Assembly: GCA_016207365.1 (NCBI GenBank)
Contig: JACQPU010000253.1
Coordinates: forward strand, 1 to 7,859
Reading direction: 5' to 3'
Length of the DNA stretch: 7,859 bases
Source of the DNA: Ignavibacteriales bacterium
GTDB taxonomy: Bacteria; Bacteroidota; Ignavibacteria; UBA10030
The notes under the pieces were generated by a model that worked only from the letters and a program-made list of their open reading frames with translations, was not told the DNA's origin and did not search any database. The first letter of the stretch is position 1; each line of letters begins with the position of its first letter. Shown here piece by piece: positions 1 through 7,123 of the stretch. A program made the position numbers and the translations under genes.

Positions 1-188
1 ATGAATCTGGAGCAGATTTGCTGAAGATGGCCATGAGTAAACTGGGACTTTCGGCGAGAGCCTACGATCGGATTCTGAAGGTGTCAAGAACAATCGCAGA
101 TCTCGCAGGGAGTGAAGCAATCAAATCGGAGCACCTCAGTGAAGCCATACAGTATCGTAGCTTGGACAGGAATTTCTATGCTGCTTAA
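1..188 (+). CDS. comM: ComM/YifB-type Mg-chelatase-like AAA+ ATPase, C-terminal end (partial)
   Basis: The reading frame is open from the window edge (first full codon at 3) to a TAA at 186-188, giving 61 residues; the start lies upstream of the window. The visible part matches the C-terminal domain of the YifB/ComM family: a segment reading SKLGLSARAYDRILKVSRT, then an IADL stretch, then SEHLSEAIQYRSLDR close to the C-terminus. These helices form the lid-like end of a Mg-chelatase-type AAA+ module; the Walker motifs would lie outside the window. Known members are hexameric DNA helicases that promote branch migration of donor DNA during natural transformation, so this is a cytoplasmic DNA-processing protein by family. 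No intrinsic terminator is apparent just after the stop. The ATG at position 1 is out of frame with this gene. Family assignment is confident; a role in transformation in this organism is inference. Confidence 0.92.
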   Translation, partial: ESGADLLKMAMSKLGLSARAYDRILKVSRTIADLAGSEAIKSEHLSEAIQYRSLDRNFYAA

Positions 189-241
189 AGTGAAATGCGA
201 AGCGGGAATAGGAAAGTATGCAAAAGCCCAGCAAATCCATA

Positions 242-270
242 TTGACAAACAGCGGAGGAGTTCCTATTTT
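242..270 (+). promoter_or_regulatory. Candidate sigma70-type promoter for the TonB-dependent receptor gene
   Basis: A perfect -35 hexamer TTGACA (242-247) is separated by exactly 17 bases from TATTTT (265-270), which matches four of six bases of the -10 consensus. It lies in the gap between the comM-like gene and the receptor gene and points toward the receptor. Transcription would begin near 277, leaving a leader of about 180 bases. The motif and spacing are directly visible; activity is inferred. The form is the classic sigma70 one rather than the TTTG/TAnnTTTG type known from many Bacteroidia. Confidence 0.6.
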
Positions 271-285
271 ATGGCCATTGGTTGT

Positions 286-322
286 GCAGCAAGCGGTTCT
301 ATCTACATGTCTTGCCGGCTGC
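286..322 (+). other. Possible leader hairpin 1
   Basis: GCAGC (286-290) and CGG (294-296) can pair with CCG (315-317) and GCTGC (318-322), with a three-base bulge (AAG) on the left arm and an 18-base loop. It would sit near the 5' end of the receptor mRNA if the promoter at 242-270 is used. No T-tract follows, so it is not a terminator. The pairing is visible, but a structure this size could occur by chance. Confidence 0.25.
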
Positions 323-374
323 TCTGGAATTGATGATGCGCTGTTCGACGCGATGTGATCGAATATCATTTGAG

Positions 375-393
375 GAGTTGGCACTTGCCACTC
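375..393 (+). other. Possible leader hairpin 2
   Basis: GAGT (375-378) and GGC (380-382) can pair with GCC (387-389) and ACTC (390-393), with one bulged T at 379 and a four-base loop ACTT. It lies about 60 bases upstream of the receptor start codon. No T-tract follows. It might be a regulatory element of the leader, but it fits no riboswitch class that I recognise. Confidence 0.25.
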
Positions 394-446
394 GTAAATC
401 TACCCTGATGTCTTGTCTTATCCCCCCTACGCCAATCCACTTCAAA

Positions 447-452
447 AGGAGG
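447..452 (+). promoter_or_regulatory. Strong Shine-Dalgarno site of the receptor gene
   Basis: AGGAGG at 447-452 lies within a purine run (AAAAGGAGGAGG, 444-455) and ends four bases before the ATG at 457. It fixes the receptor start, which also begins directly with a signal peptide. It is the only strong ribosome-binding site among the genes in this window. Confidence 0.8.
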
Positions 453-456
453 AGGT

Positions 457-3159
457 ATGCGCAACCACATTCCCATTTTGTCCGTACTGGCGATCTTGGC
501 CCTCTCGGTGCCATGGAGTGCAGTCTCCCAGACCTTAACGGGCAAGGTGACGAGCTCCGGCGCTCCGTTAATCGGAGCTAATGTCATCGTTCGCGGAACC
601 ACCAAAGGTACTGCAACAGATTCCGAGGGTAAATATAGGTTGCAGTTGGACCCCGGGACGTACGATGTATCTTTTTCCTTCCTGGGGTATGCCACAAAAA
701 CGGAGAGTGTAACGTTAAGAGAGGGTGAGGAGAAAATCCTCAATGTCGAATTGCGGTCGGAAGCCGTAGAAAGCCGCGAAATTGTGGTTGTCGTCGGGAC
801 CCGCGCAACGGGAAGAACCGTGACCGATTCTCCGCTCCCGATCGATGTTTTTTCGTTCCAGGAGATGCAATACGCCGGCCATCCCACGTTTGATAAAGTT
901 CTTGAGCATATTGTCCCCTCGTTCAACGCCACACAAACACCGGTCAACGACGCGACCGCGCTCCTGGATCCCTGGGAAATCCGCAATATGGGGGTTAGCA
1001 GAACGCTGATTCTTATCAATGGGAAACGAAAGAATCTCAGCTCCTTGGTCTATACCCAGACGTCCCCGAGTCGGGGAGAAACGGCCGTTGACATCTCAGC
1101 TATTCCGCTTGATGCGATCAAACGGGTGGAAATACTGAGAGATGGCGCATCTGCCCAATATGGATCGGATGCTGTTGCCGGCGTCATCAACATTGTTCTG
1201 AAAGACAACACTGAGGGTGGATATGTCACCGTCCATAGCGGAGTAACCGGCGAGGGTGATGGGGAACGCTTGGGGGTTGCAGTGAACAATGGGAGCACAA
1301 TTCTTGGCGATAGAGGGTTTGCAAACTACACGGTGGAACTATCGAGAGTCGCGGAGGCGCGGCGGTCCGGACTTGTTGACGCCGAGGGTGAATTCTCAGA
1401 TTTTGGCGATGCGGCTCGGGGATATGATCTGGCTTACATCACGAATTTCCTGAAGTACGACAAATATGCAGGAAACAGAAGCTCGGCTCCGGCGACATCC
1501 GCCGGAAAGTTCCTCCTGAATACCGGACTGCAAATTTCGGAGAGCACCGAGCTTTATGCAAATGCCGCCTATGTCTATAAAAAAGTGAATTCCTTCGCCA
1601 ACTACAGGGTGCCCTATTGGAGGACCTACAGTGATTTTCCGTATTTGGCAAGTTTCTTTGGCAACGGCGATTCGGCCTCTTACAAAGGCTATCTCCCGAC
1701 GTTCGATGGCGATCTCGTGGATTACAACGCCACGTTTGGGTTCAAGGCAAAGAAAGGGGAATGGAGCATCGACGCGAGTTTCACGCTTGGTTTCAACAGT
1801 CAGGACTACTACGTCGTTAACTCGCATAACAGGTCGGATTTCACAGACACGAACGGTGTTTACATTTACAGGGAAAACAGTCCGATCGTTTTCAAGCCGG
1901 GGGGTTCGGAGTTCTCTCATCAGGTCTGGAACCTTGATCTGGCACGGGCCGTTACGGATCAATTGAGCATCGGCCTTGGTGCGGAATTCCGCAGCGAGAC
2001 CTTTGAGATCACTCCGGGCGACAAGGCCTCGTGGGATGGCATCGGAGCCGACTCGTTTGCCGGAAACAGGCCCGAGAATTCAGGAATCTTTAATCGCTAT
2101 AATTTCGGCGGATACTTTGACGTTGGATATGACGTCACGAAGAATTTTCTCGTGTCGGCAACTATCAGAAATGAATATTACAGCGATTTCGGGAATGCCT
2201 TCGTATACAAAATCAGCTCGCGCCTGAAGGCGCTGGAAGATCGAATCACCCTGAGAGCGTCGATCTCCACTGGATTCAAGGCTCCGACGCTTCATCAGAT
2301 CTACACGCAACGTGTTCAGTACAGCTTCGTGCCGGGTCAGGGCGTTCAGTCAATAGGACTCATCAATAATGTGTCGCCACAAGCGCGCCTGCTCGGTGTG
2401 AAGCCGCTTACACCGGAGGAATCCGAGAACTTCACAATGGGCGTCGGCGCGAGGCTTGCCAATGACATCAATGTGACCGTTGATTATTACAACATCTTTA
2501 TTTCGGACCGAATCGTGATCAGTAACAGAGTGCCATTTACCGGAGGAGAGGTTGAATTCTTCACGAATTCCATCAGCACAAAGACGATCGGCCTTGATAT
2601 TGTTGCTGACTACAAAAACATTCGCATGGGATCGGGCGTCCTCGGATTGTCCTTGGCGGGCAATATCAATCTGGAGAACCGTAGAAGCGGCAATATTCCC
2701 ACAGTTGGTGCCACGCCGGTTATCGATGCGACCCAGGAGGCCTTGTTCTTCACTTCACGGCCAAAGCAAAAATTTGCTCTTGGAATCACCTACGGCATGG
2801 AAAACATGTCGTTCTCCATGAACAACGCGTATTTTGGTCCTACCGAGTTCAGGCAGACAGGACTCGATCAGAACCTGAAAACAGTTTTCGAACCGAAGGT
2901 CGTTACGGATATCGGGTACACCATTAAACTCTGGGGTAATGTAACGTTGGCGGCCAACATCAACAATGTGTTTGACGTTCTTCCGGAGTGGAAGTTGGAG
3001 GCCCTTAACCCTGCAGGCAGCGCCACACTTGCCGCTGAGGAAAAAAGGCAAGAGAACTTGATTACGTTCAACGGCCGCTATTCGATCATGACGTACGACG
3101 GCTATCACTTCGGTCAGCTTGGCAGAATTTACAACCTGACGCTCACGTATGGATTCTAG
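457..3159 (+). CDS. TonB-dependent outer-membrane receptor with N-terminal CarboxypepD_reg-like domain
   Basis: This 900-residue protein is a ligand-gated outer-membrane transporter energised by TonB-ExbB-ExbD. Residues 1-24 form a signal peptide (hydrophobic ILSVLAILAL, cleavage predicted after AVS, before Q25). Residues 25-103 are a carboxypeptidase-regulatory-like beta-sandwich with PLIGANVIVRGTTKGTATDSEG. A TonB-box-like EIVVVVGTR follows at 108-116. The plug spans about 117-250 and carries LILINGKRK, AIPLDAIKRVEILRDGASAQ and YGSDAVAGVINIVLKD. The barrel fills the remainder, with FKAPTLHQIY at 607-616, an NNVFD motif near the end, and a terminal LTYGF whose last residue is the aromatic typical of outer-membrane proteins. 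The plug resembles iron-complex-type receptors common in Bacteroidota and Proteobacteria, but the ligand cannot be read from sequence. It stands alone: its own promoter, a strong ribosome-binding site and a terminator, with no SusD or ABC partner nearby. Length and domain order are normal and no frameshift is seen. Confidence 0.96.
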   Translation: MRNHIPILSVLAILALSVPWSAVSQTLTGKVTSSGAPLIGANVIVRGTTKGTATDSEGKYRLQLDPGTYDVSFSFLGYATKTESVTLREGEEKILNVELRSEAVESREIVVVVGTRATGRTVTDSPLPIDVFSFQEMQYAGHPTFDKVLEHIVPSFNATQTPVNDATALLDPWEIRNMGVSRTLILINGKRKNLSSLVYTQTSPSRGETAVDISAIPLDAIKRVEILRDGASAQYGSDAVAGVINIVLKDNTEGGYVTVHSGVTGEGDGERLGVAVNNGSTILGDRGFANYTVELSRVAEARRSGLVDAEGEFSDFGDAARGYDLAYITNFLKYDKYAGNRSSAPATSAGKFLLNTGLQISESTELYANAAYVYKKVNSFANYRVPYWRTYSDFPYLASFFGNGDSASYKGYLPTFDGDLVDYNATFGFKAKKGEWSIDASFTLGFNSQDYYVVNSHNRSDFTDTNGVYIYRENSPIVFKPGGSEFSHQVWNLDLARAVTDQLSIGLGAEFRSETFEITPGDKASWDGIGADSFAGNRPENSGIFNRYNFGGYFDVGYDVTKNFLVSATIRNEYYSDFGNAFVYKISSRLKALEDRITLRASISTGFKAPTLHQIYTQRVQYSFVPGQGVQSIGLINNVSPQARLLGVKPLTPEESENFTMGVGARLANDINVTVDYYNIFISDRIVISNRVPFTGGEVEFFTNSISTKTIGLDIVADYKNIRMGSGVLGLSLAGNINLENRRSGNIPTVGATPVIDATQEALFFTSRPKQKFALGITYGMENMSFSMNNAYFGPTEFRQTGLDQNLKTVFEPKVVTDIGYTIKLWGNVTLAANINNVFDVLPEWKLEALNPAGSATLAAEEKRQENLITFNGRYSIMTYDGYHFGQLGRIYNLTLTYGF

Positions 3160-3206
3160 AGCACCCAGAGCGTAGAGCGCGCTCCTGGCTGAATCCACAT
3201 CCATTG

Positions 3207-3238
3207 CCGCCCGGCCGAACGGTCGGGCGGTTGTTTTT
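3207..3238 (+). terminator. Intrinsic terminator after the receptor gene
   Basis: Arms CCGCCCGGCC (3207-3216) and GGTCGGGCGG (3221-3230) pair over ten positions with a single G-U wobble, around a GAAC loop, followed directly by TTGTTTTT (3231-3238). This is a textbook rho-independent terminator 47 bases after the receptor stop. It separates the receptor from the downstream operon. Confidence 0.93.
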
Positions 3239-3269
3239 CCACAGGTTTCGACGGCGTCTCACCCGACGG

Positions 3270-3298
3270 TTGTAACTGCAGACAACTCTCCGTATATT
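3270..3298 (+). promoter_or_regulatory. Candidate sigma70-type promoter for the isocitrate dehydrogenase operon
   Basis: TTGTAA (3270-3275) is followed after exactly 17 bases by TATATT (3293-3298). It lies just after the receptor terminator and before the ATG at 3320. Transcription would begin near 3305, giving a leader of only about 15 bases that lacks a Shine-Dalgarno sequence. A short inverted repeat, GTTGT (3269-3273) with ACAAC (3282-3286), overlaps the -35 element and could be an operator. The motifs are visible; function is inferred. Confidence 0.55.
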
Positions 3299-3319
3299 CC
3301 CAAAAAAAGCGCCGATTCA

Positions 3320-4366
3320 ATGCCATCGTCCTACACCATCACTCTCATACCCGGCGACGGGATTGGTCCGGACATCAGTTCTGCCGCTCGCAGAATGATC
3401 GACGCAACAGGCGTGAAGATCGAGTGGGAGGTGCAGGAAGCGGGACTGAAGGCCATCGAAACGCACAAAGATCCTTTGCCGCCGCATGTACTGGAATCGG
3501 TTCAGCGGAACAAGGTCGCGCTGAAAGGACCGCTGACGACACCTGTTGGAACGGGCTTCCGCAGCGTGAACGTTGCCCTTCGCAAGGAATTCGACCTTTA
3601 CATCAATCTCCGTCCCGCCAGGTCGATGAAAGGCGTGGCCTCGCGATTTGACGATATCGACCTCATTGTGTTCCGGGAAAACACGGAGGAATTCTACGCG
3701 GGGATCGAACATTACATCGACGCCAAGAAAAGCGCCGCGGAGACGATTGGGGTTGTTACCAGGGCAGGATCCGACAGAATAGTCCGCGCAGCATTCGAAT
3801 ATGCCAGAAAACACCACAGGAAAAGGATAACGCTTGTTCACAAGGCGAACATCATGAAGTACACCGGGGGGTTGTTTCTCGATGTCGGCTCCCAGGTGGC
3901 AAGGGAATTTCCTGAAATCGAGTTCAACGACCGGATCATCGACAATATGACGATGCAGCTTGTCATGAATCCCCATCAGTTTGATGTTATTGTTACGACC
4001 AACCTGTTCGGCGATATACTCTCAGACCTCTGCTCGGGGTTAGTGGGTGGATTGGGCCTGGCGCCCGGTGCGAACATAGGAACAGAGGCGGCTATCTTCG
4101 AGGCAGTTCACGGGAGCGCGCCGGATATCGCGGGGAAAAACATTGCGAATCCATGTGCATTGGCGCTCGCGGGGGCAATGATGCTGGAACATCTGGGGCA
4201 GGATGCCGCCGCGATGAGACTTCGTAGTGCGATTGAAACTGTCGTAGCAGAAGGCAAGTACGTCACGCGGGACCTGAATCCTGCGTCCCCGGTCGGAACC
4301 GACGCGATGACTGATGCGATTCTCGGGGCCATGGAGAAGCACGATATTGTGGTAAGTCGATCCTGA
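3320..4366 (+). CDS. icd: NAD-dependent isocitrate dehydrogenase
   Basis: This 348-residue cytoplasmic enzyme of the isocitrate/isopropylmalate dehydrogenase family oxidatively decarboxylates isocitrate to 2-oxoglutarate in the TCA cycle. The start is set by IPGDGIGPDI at residues 10-19. Substrate contacts are all present: S82, N84, R88 and R98 in the SVNVALRKEFDLYINLRP stretch, R119 in FREN, Y126, K175 in LVHKANIMKYTGG, and the metal-binding aspartates D208, D232 and D236 (NLFGDILSD). The SxN motif and FRENTEEFYAGIEH favour isocitrate over isopropylmalate, which would show REEQ/RELTGG-type motifs. Asp-Ile in HGSAPDIAGK (D269, I270), where NADP enzymes have Lys-Tyr, indicates NAD as cofactor. 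The length fits the short bacterial NAD-IDH class rather than the roughly 410-residue NADP type. It is the first gene of a four-gene unit, and its TGA overlaps the next ATG by one base. Homoisocitrate dehydrogenase is a less likely alternative. Confidence 0.9.
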   Translation: MPSSYTITLIPGDGIGPDISSAARRMIDATGVKIEWEVQEAGLKAIETHKDPLPPHVLESVQRNKVALKGPLTTPVGTGFRSVNVALRKEFDLYINLRPARSMKGVASRFDDIDLIVFRENTEEFYAGIEHYIDAKKSAAETIGVVTRAGSDRIVRAAFEYARKHHRKRITLVHKANIMKYTGGLFLDVGSQVAREFPEIEFNDRIIDNMTMQLVMNPHQFDVIVTTNLFGDILSDLCSGLVGGLGLAPGANIGTEAAIFEAVHGSAPDIAGKNIANPCALALAGAMMLEHLGQDAAAMRLRSAIETVVAEGKYVTRDLNPASPVGTDAMTDAILGAMEKHDIVVSRS

Positions 4367-5376
4367 TGGATTCAACGATGCCGGAAAGAACACTGACCAT
4401 TGATAAAGCAATCGTCCTCGCCCCAATGGAGGATGTGACGGACCTTCCGTTCAGGGTTATCTGCAAGCGACTTGGCGCGGATATTGTCTATACGGAGTTC
4501 GTCAATTCCGAAGGTTTGATTCGGGATTCTCGGAAAGCGAAGGAAAAGCTTCAGTTTTCGGATGAAGAGCGCCCATTTGGGATCCAGATCTATGGAGGCG
4601 AAGAATCCTCGATGGAGGCAGCGGCACGTATCGCCGAAGAGCAGGATCCGGATCTTATCGACATCAACTGCGGCTGCTGGGTGAAGGACGTCGCTCTGCG
4701 AGGTGCGGGAGCGGGGCTTCTGCGCGATCTGCCCAAGATGGAGCGAATTGTCCGTACCGTTGTCGATTCTGTACGAAAGCCTGTCACCGTGAAAACCAGA
4801 CTCGGATGGGATGGGGAGAGCATTCGCATTGTCGATGTTGCAAAAATGCTTGAAGATGCAGGCATTCAAGCACTCACGATCCATTGCCGAACACGGGCTC
4901 AGGGGCACAAAGGAGATCCGGATTTCACATGGATTCCACGCGTCAAAGAAGCCGTGAAGATCCCTGTTATGGTCAACGGGAGCATTGAGATGCCTGAACG
5001 TATCAAGGACTTGTTCGAAGAGACCGGATGCGACGGTATCATGATCGGCCGCGGCGCGATCGACAATCCCTGGATTTTTCGTCAGGCCAAAGAACATCTC
5101 CTCAGGCGTCAACAGCCAGATCCTGTTTCTCTGGAAGAGAGAATCCGGATTCTACTGGAGCATCTGGACCTTTCCGTTCAGTGGAAGGGCGAACGGAAGG
5201 GGGTGGTGGAATTTCGGAAACACTACAGCGGTTATCTGAAAGGGTTGCCGAATTCTTCGAAAGTCCGCCAGGACCTGATGCAGTACGTTGACGTTGCACC
5301 CGTGCGAGATCGCATACTTCAGTTCGCCGAATCCCTTTCTCAAGATCCTGTTGGTATTCCCACGTGGCATGGATAA
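4366..5376 (+). CDS. dusB: tRNA-dihydrouridine synthase (DusB-like)
   Basis: This 336-residue FMN enzyme reduces specific uridines in the tRNA D-loop to dihydrouridine using NAD(P)H. The fold is a TIM barrel (about residues 13-245) followed by the helical tRNA-binding domain. Visible motifs are LAPMEDVTDLPFR near the N-terminus, YTEFV, the catalytic loop DINCGCWVKDV with C104, K143 in VKTRLGW, H173 in IHCRTR, an NGSIE loop (204-208), phosphate-binding MIGRGAIDNPWIF, and C-terminal EFRKHYSGYLKGLP. Two positions differ from the usual family wording: W105 where GCP is common, and S206 where NGDI is common; neither is the catalytic residue. The ATG overlaps the preceding TGA (TGATG), implying coupled translation with only a weak upstream GGTAAG; an alternative ATG lies four codons later at 4378. 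Family identity is firm, whereas assignment to the DusB subfamily and its target base is inference. Confidence 0.92.
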   Translation: MDSTMPERTLTIDKAIVLAPMEDVTDLPFRVICKRLGADIVYTEFVNSEGLIRDSRKAKEKLQFSDEERPFGIQIYGGEESSMEAAARIAEEQDPDLIDINCGCWVKDVALRGAGAGLLRDLPKMERIVRTVVDSVRKPVTVKTRLGWDGESIRIVDVAKMLEDAGIQALTIHCRTRAQGHKGDPDFTWIPRVKEAVKIPVMVNGSIEMPERIKDLFEETGCDGIMIGRGAIDNPWIFRQAKEHLLRRQQPDPVSLEERIRILLEHLDLSVQWKGERKGVVEFRKHYSGYLKGLPNSSKVRQDLMQYVDVAPVRDRILQFAESLSQDPVGIPTWHG

Positions 5377-7123
5377 AAAGCGCGTTGCTGAAATCCTTGA
5401 GGAGATGGGGACCATCCTCGATCTCCAGGGGGCAAATCCGTTCCGAAGCCGTGCCTTTCATAATGGGGCAGTGATCATTGGCGGCCTTGCCGACGATCTC
5501 ACCCAGCTTGTCCGTTCCAAAACGCTGACCGAGGTCGACGGGATTGGAAAGGGACTTGCCCAGATCATAGAGGACCTGGTAACAACGGGCCGCTCGGAGG
5601 AATACGAAACCCTGAGACATTCTATTCCGCCGGGGTTGCTGGATATCATGCGAATTCCCGGTCTCGGACCCAAACGCGTGAAGCTCTTGTATGAGCGGCT
5701 GGGAATCGAATCGATCGAAGACCTCAAGAACGCGGCGGAACAGCACAGGCTTTCGGATGTCGAGGGATTTGGAGAAAAAACCGAGAAGAACATCCTTCGG
5801 GGCATCGAACGATTGAAGAAGGCTTCCGATCGGCACCTCGTGAATGTTGCCCTTGAGGCTGCAACGGAGATTACTGCGGCTCTTACCGGCCTTTCTGATG
5901 TTGGCAGATGTGAGGTTGCCGGCAGTCTTCGGAGGCGAAAAGAGCTGATAGGGGATATTGACATCGTCGTGAGCGCGCAAGAGAAGGATCGAGGGAAAAT
6001 CATGGATTCGTTTGTGAAACTGGGGGAGAGGACCGTTGCTCAGGGGGACACAAAATCAAGCATTCTGCTCAAAAAGGGGATCAATTGTGACCTCCGCATT
6101 GTTCTCGAGCGGGAATTCCCTTTTGCTCTGAACTACTTCACGGGTTCCAAGGAGCACAATGTTGAAATGCGATCCCTTGCGAGGAAAAAGGGATGGAGTC
6201 TCAACGAGTATGGGTTTTCTTCCATTGAAGAGGGGTCCAGAAAGAGACCTCCAGTGTGCAGAGATGAGGAGGACCTGTATGAATTCCTGGGCCTGCAATA
6301 CATTCCTCCCGAGCTGCGGGAAAACTTGGGAGAATTTGAAGCTGCTGCGCATAATCTTCTGCCGCACCTTGTGGAGGAAAAAGACATCCGAGGAACATTT
6401 CATTGCCACACGGATTTCAGCGATGGGGCAAATAGCGCGGAGGAAATGACGGAGGCTGTTCGGCGGAAAGGATGGAAATACTGGGGAGTGGCTGATCACA
6501 GCCGCGCAGCCATTTACGCAGGCGGGATGTCGCTCGAAAAGGCCAGGGTTCAGCTCAAGGCGATCGATAAACTCAACGAGCAAATGGGTGATGTGCGGAT
6601 TTTCAAAGGAATCGAATGCGACATCCTCCCTCATGGCACATTGGATTATCCTGATAGTCTTCTTGCGCAATACGACTATGTCATCGCTTCGATCCACGGC
6701 AAGTTCAACATGACCGAGACTGAAAGCACCCAGCGGCTCATTAAAGCCCTGAAAAACAAGCATGTCAGCATGCTCGGTCATCCCACCGGGCGGGTCCTGC
6801 TGTCGAGAGACGGATATCCGGTAAAGATGAGTGAAGTCATACAGGCTGCTTCGGACTACGGAAAAGCCATCGAAATCAACGCACATCCATTGAGATTGGA
6901 TCTTGATTGGCGGCTCGTACGGCTTGCGAAGGAGAAGCACGTCCCTATTGCCATCAATCCCGACGCACATAACATTGACGGACTGGACGATGTTCGGTAT
7001 GGTGTCGGAGTTGCCCGGAAAGGATGGCTGGAGAAAGACGATGTCCTGAACACATGGTCCGTTGAACGTCTTGAATCATACTTCAAAGACACCAAACGAG
7101 TCAGCGGGAAACCAGCATTATGA
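5369..7123 (+). CDS. polX: PolX family DNA polymerase with C-terminal PHP phosphoesterase domain
   Basis: This 584-residue DNA-repair enzyme combines a family X polymerase for filling short gaps with a PHP nuclease that gives 3'-5' exonuclease activity and, in characterised homologues, AP-endonuclease activity. Domain order: lyase-like N-terminal helices (1-85); helix-hairpin-helix motifs at VDGIGKG (56-62), IPGLGPKRVKLLYERLGI (96-113) and VEGFGEKT (131-138); the nucleotidyltransferase palm with AGSLRRR and catalytic D196, D198 and D241; a thumb with YFTGSKEHNV (256-265); and the PHP domain from about 340. The PHP metal ligands look complete: H345, H347, D352, H377, E416, H443, H471, D532 and H534. 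The ATG at 5369 is chosen because MDKKRVAEILEEMGTILDLQ is the normal PolX beginning; the frame is open further upstream to an ATG at 5288, but that extension lies within dus and is not PolX-like. It overlaps dus by eight bases and has no clear ribosome-binding site, so it is probably translationally coupled. Confidence 0.95.
   Translation: MDKKRVAEILEEMGTILDLQGANPFRSRAFHNGAVIIGGLADDLTQLVRSKTLTEVDGIGKGLAQIIEDLVTTGRSEEYETLRHSIPPGLLDIMRIPGLGPKRVKLLYERLGIESIEDLKNAAEQHRLSDVEGFGEKTEKNILRGIERLKKASDRHLVNVALEAATEITAALTGLSDVGRCEVAGSLRRRKELIGDIDIVVSAQEKDRGKIMDSFVKLGERTVAQGDTKSSILLKKGINCDLRIVLEREFPFALNYFTGSKEHNVEMRSLARKKGWSLNEYGFSSIEEGSRKRPPVCRDEEDLYEFLGLQYIPPELRENLGEFEAAAHNLLPHLVEEKDIRGTFHCHTDFSDGANSAEEMTEAVRRKGWKYWGVADHSRAAIYAGGMSLEKARVQLKAIDKLNEQMGDVRIFKGIECDILPHGTLDYPDSLLAQYDYVIASIHGKFNMTETESTQRLIKALKNKHVSMLGHPTGRVLLSRDGYPVKMSEVIQAASDYGKAIEINAHPLRLDLDWRLVRLAKEKHVPIAINPDAHNIDGLDDVRYGVGVARKGWLEKDDVLNTWSVERLESYFKDTKRVSGKPAL

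Noticed and set aside
112..333. Plus-strand open frame of 73 codons over the end of the comM-like gene
   Set aside because: Its first part lies in another frame of the recognisable ComM/YifB C-terminus and it has no ribosome-binding site at 112; only its last 20 codons were kept, as a low-confidence small ORF.
354..370. CRP-like site suggested by TGTGA and a TGAT/ATCA repeat
   Set aside because: The second half-site does not match at the required spacing and the repeat arms are only four bases.
375..400. Cobalamin riboswitch suggested by a GCCACT stretch
   Set aside because: Only this short resemblance is present; the surrounding conserved core is absent and the bases are explained by a small hairpin.
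366..1019. Minus-strand open frame of 217 codons
   Set aside because: It lies mostly opposite the receptor gene, which has a signal peptide and recognisable plug motifs; the minus-strand product has no family features and reads as a shadow.
1396..1962. Minus-strand open frame of 188 codons inside the receptor
   Set aside because: It is entirely antisense to the barrel-coding part of the receptor and is explained by the codon composition of that gene.
3168..3189. Hairpin and GAGCGCGCTC palindrome just after the receptor stop
   Set aside because: No T-tract follows, and the strong terminator at 3207-3238 already accounts for transcript termination; it could be chance in GC-rich sequence.
457..3238. 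Polysaccharide utilisation locus (SusC/SusD) interpretation
   Set aside because: The receptor has a CarboxypepD_reg domain as SusC does, but a terminator follows directly and no SusD-like lipoprotein or glycoside hydrolase is present.
5288..5368. Upstream in-frame extension of PolX to an ATG at 5288
   Set aside because: The extra 27 residues are encoded inside dus, do not resemble PolX, and the ATG at 5369 gives the family's normal N-terminus.
5102..5980. Minus-strand open frame of 292 codons across the dus-polX junction
   Set aside because: It spans the ends of two well-supported overlapping genes on the other strand, and its translation shows no family motif.
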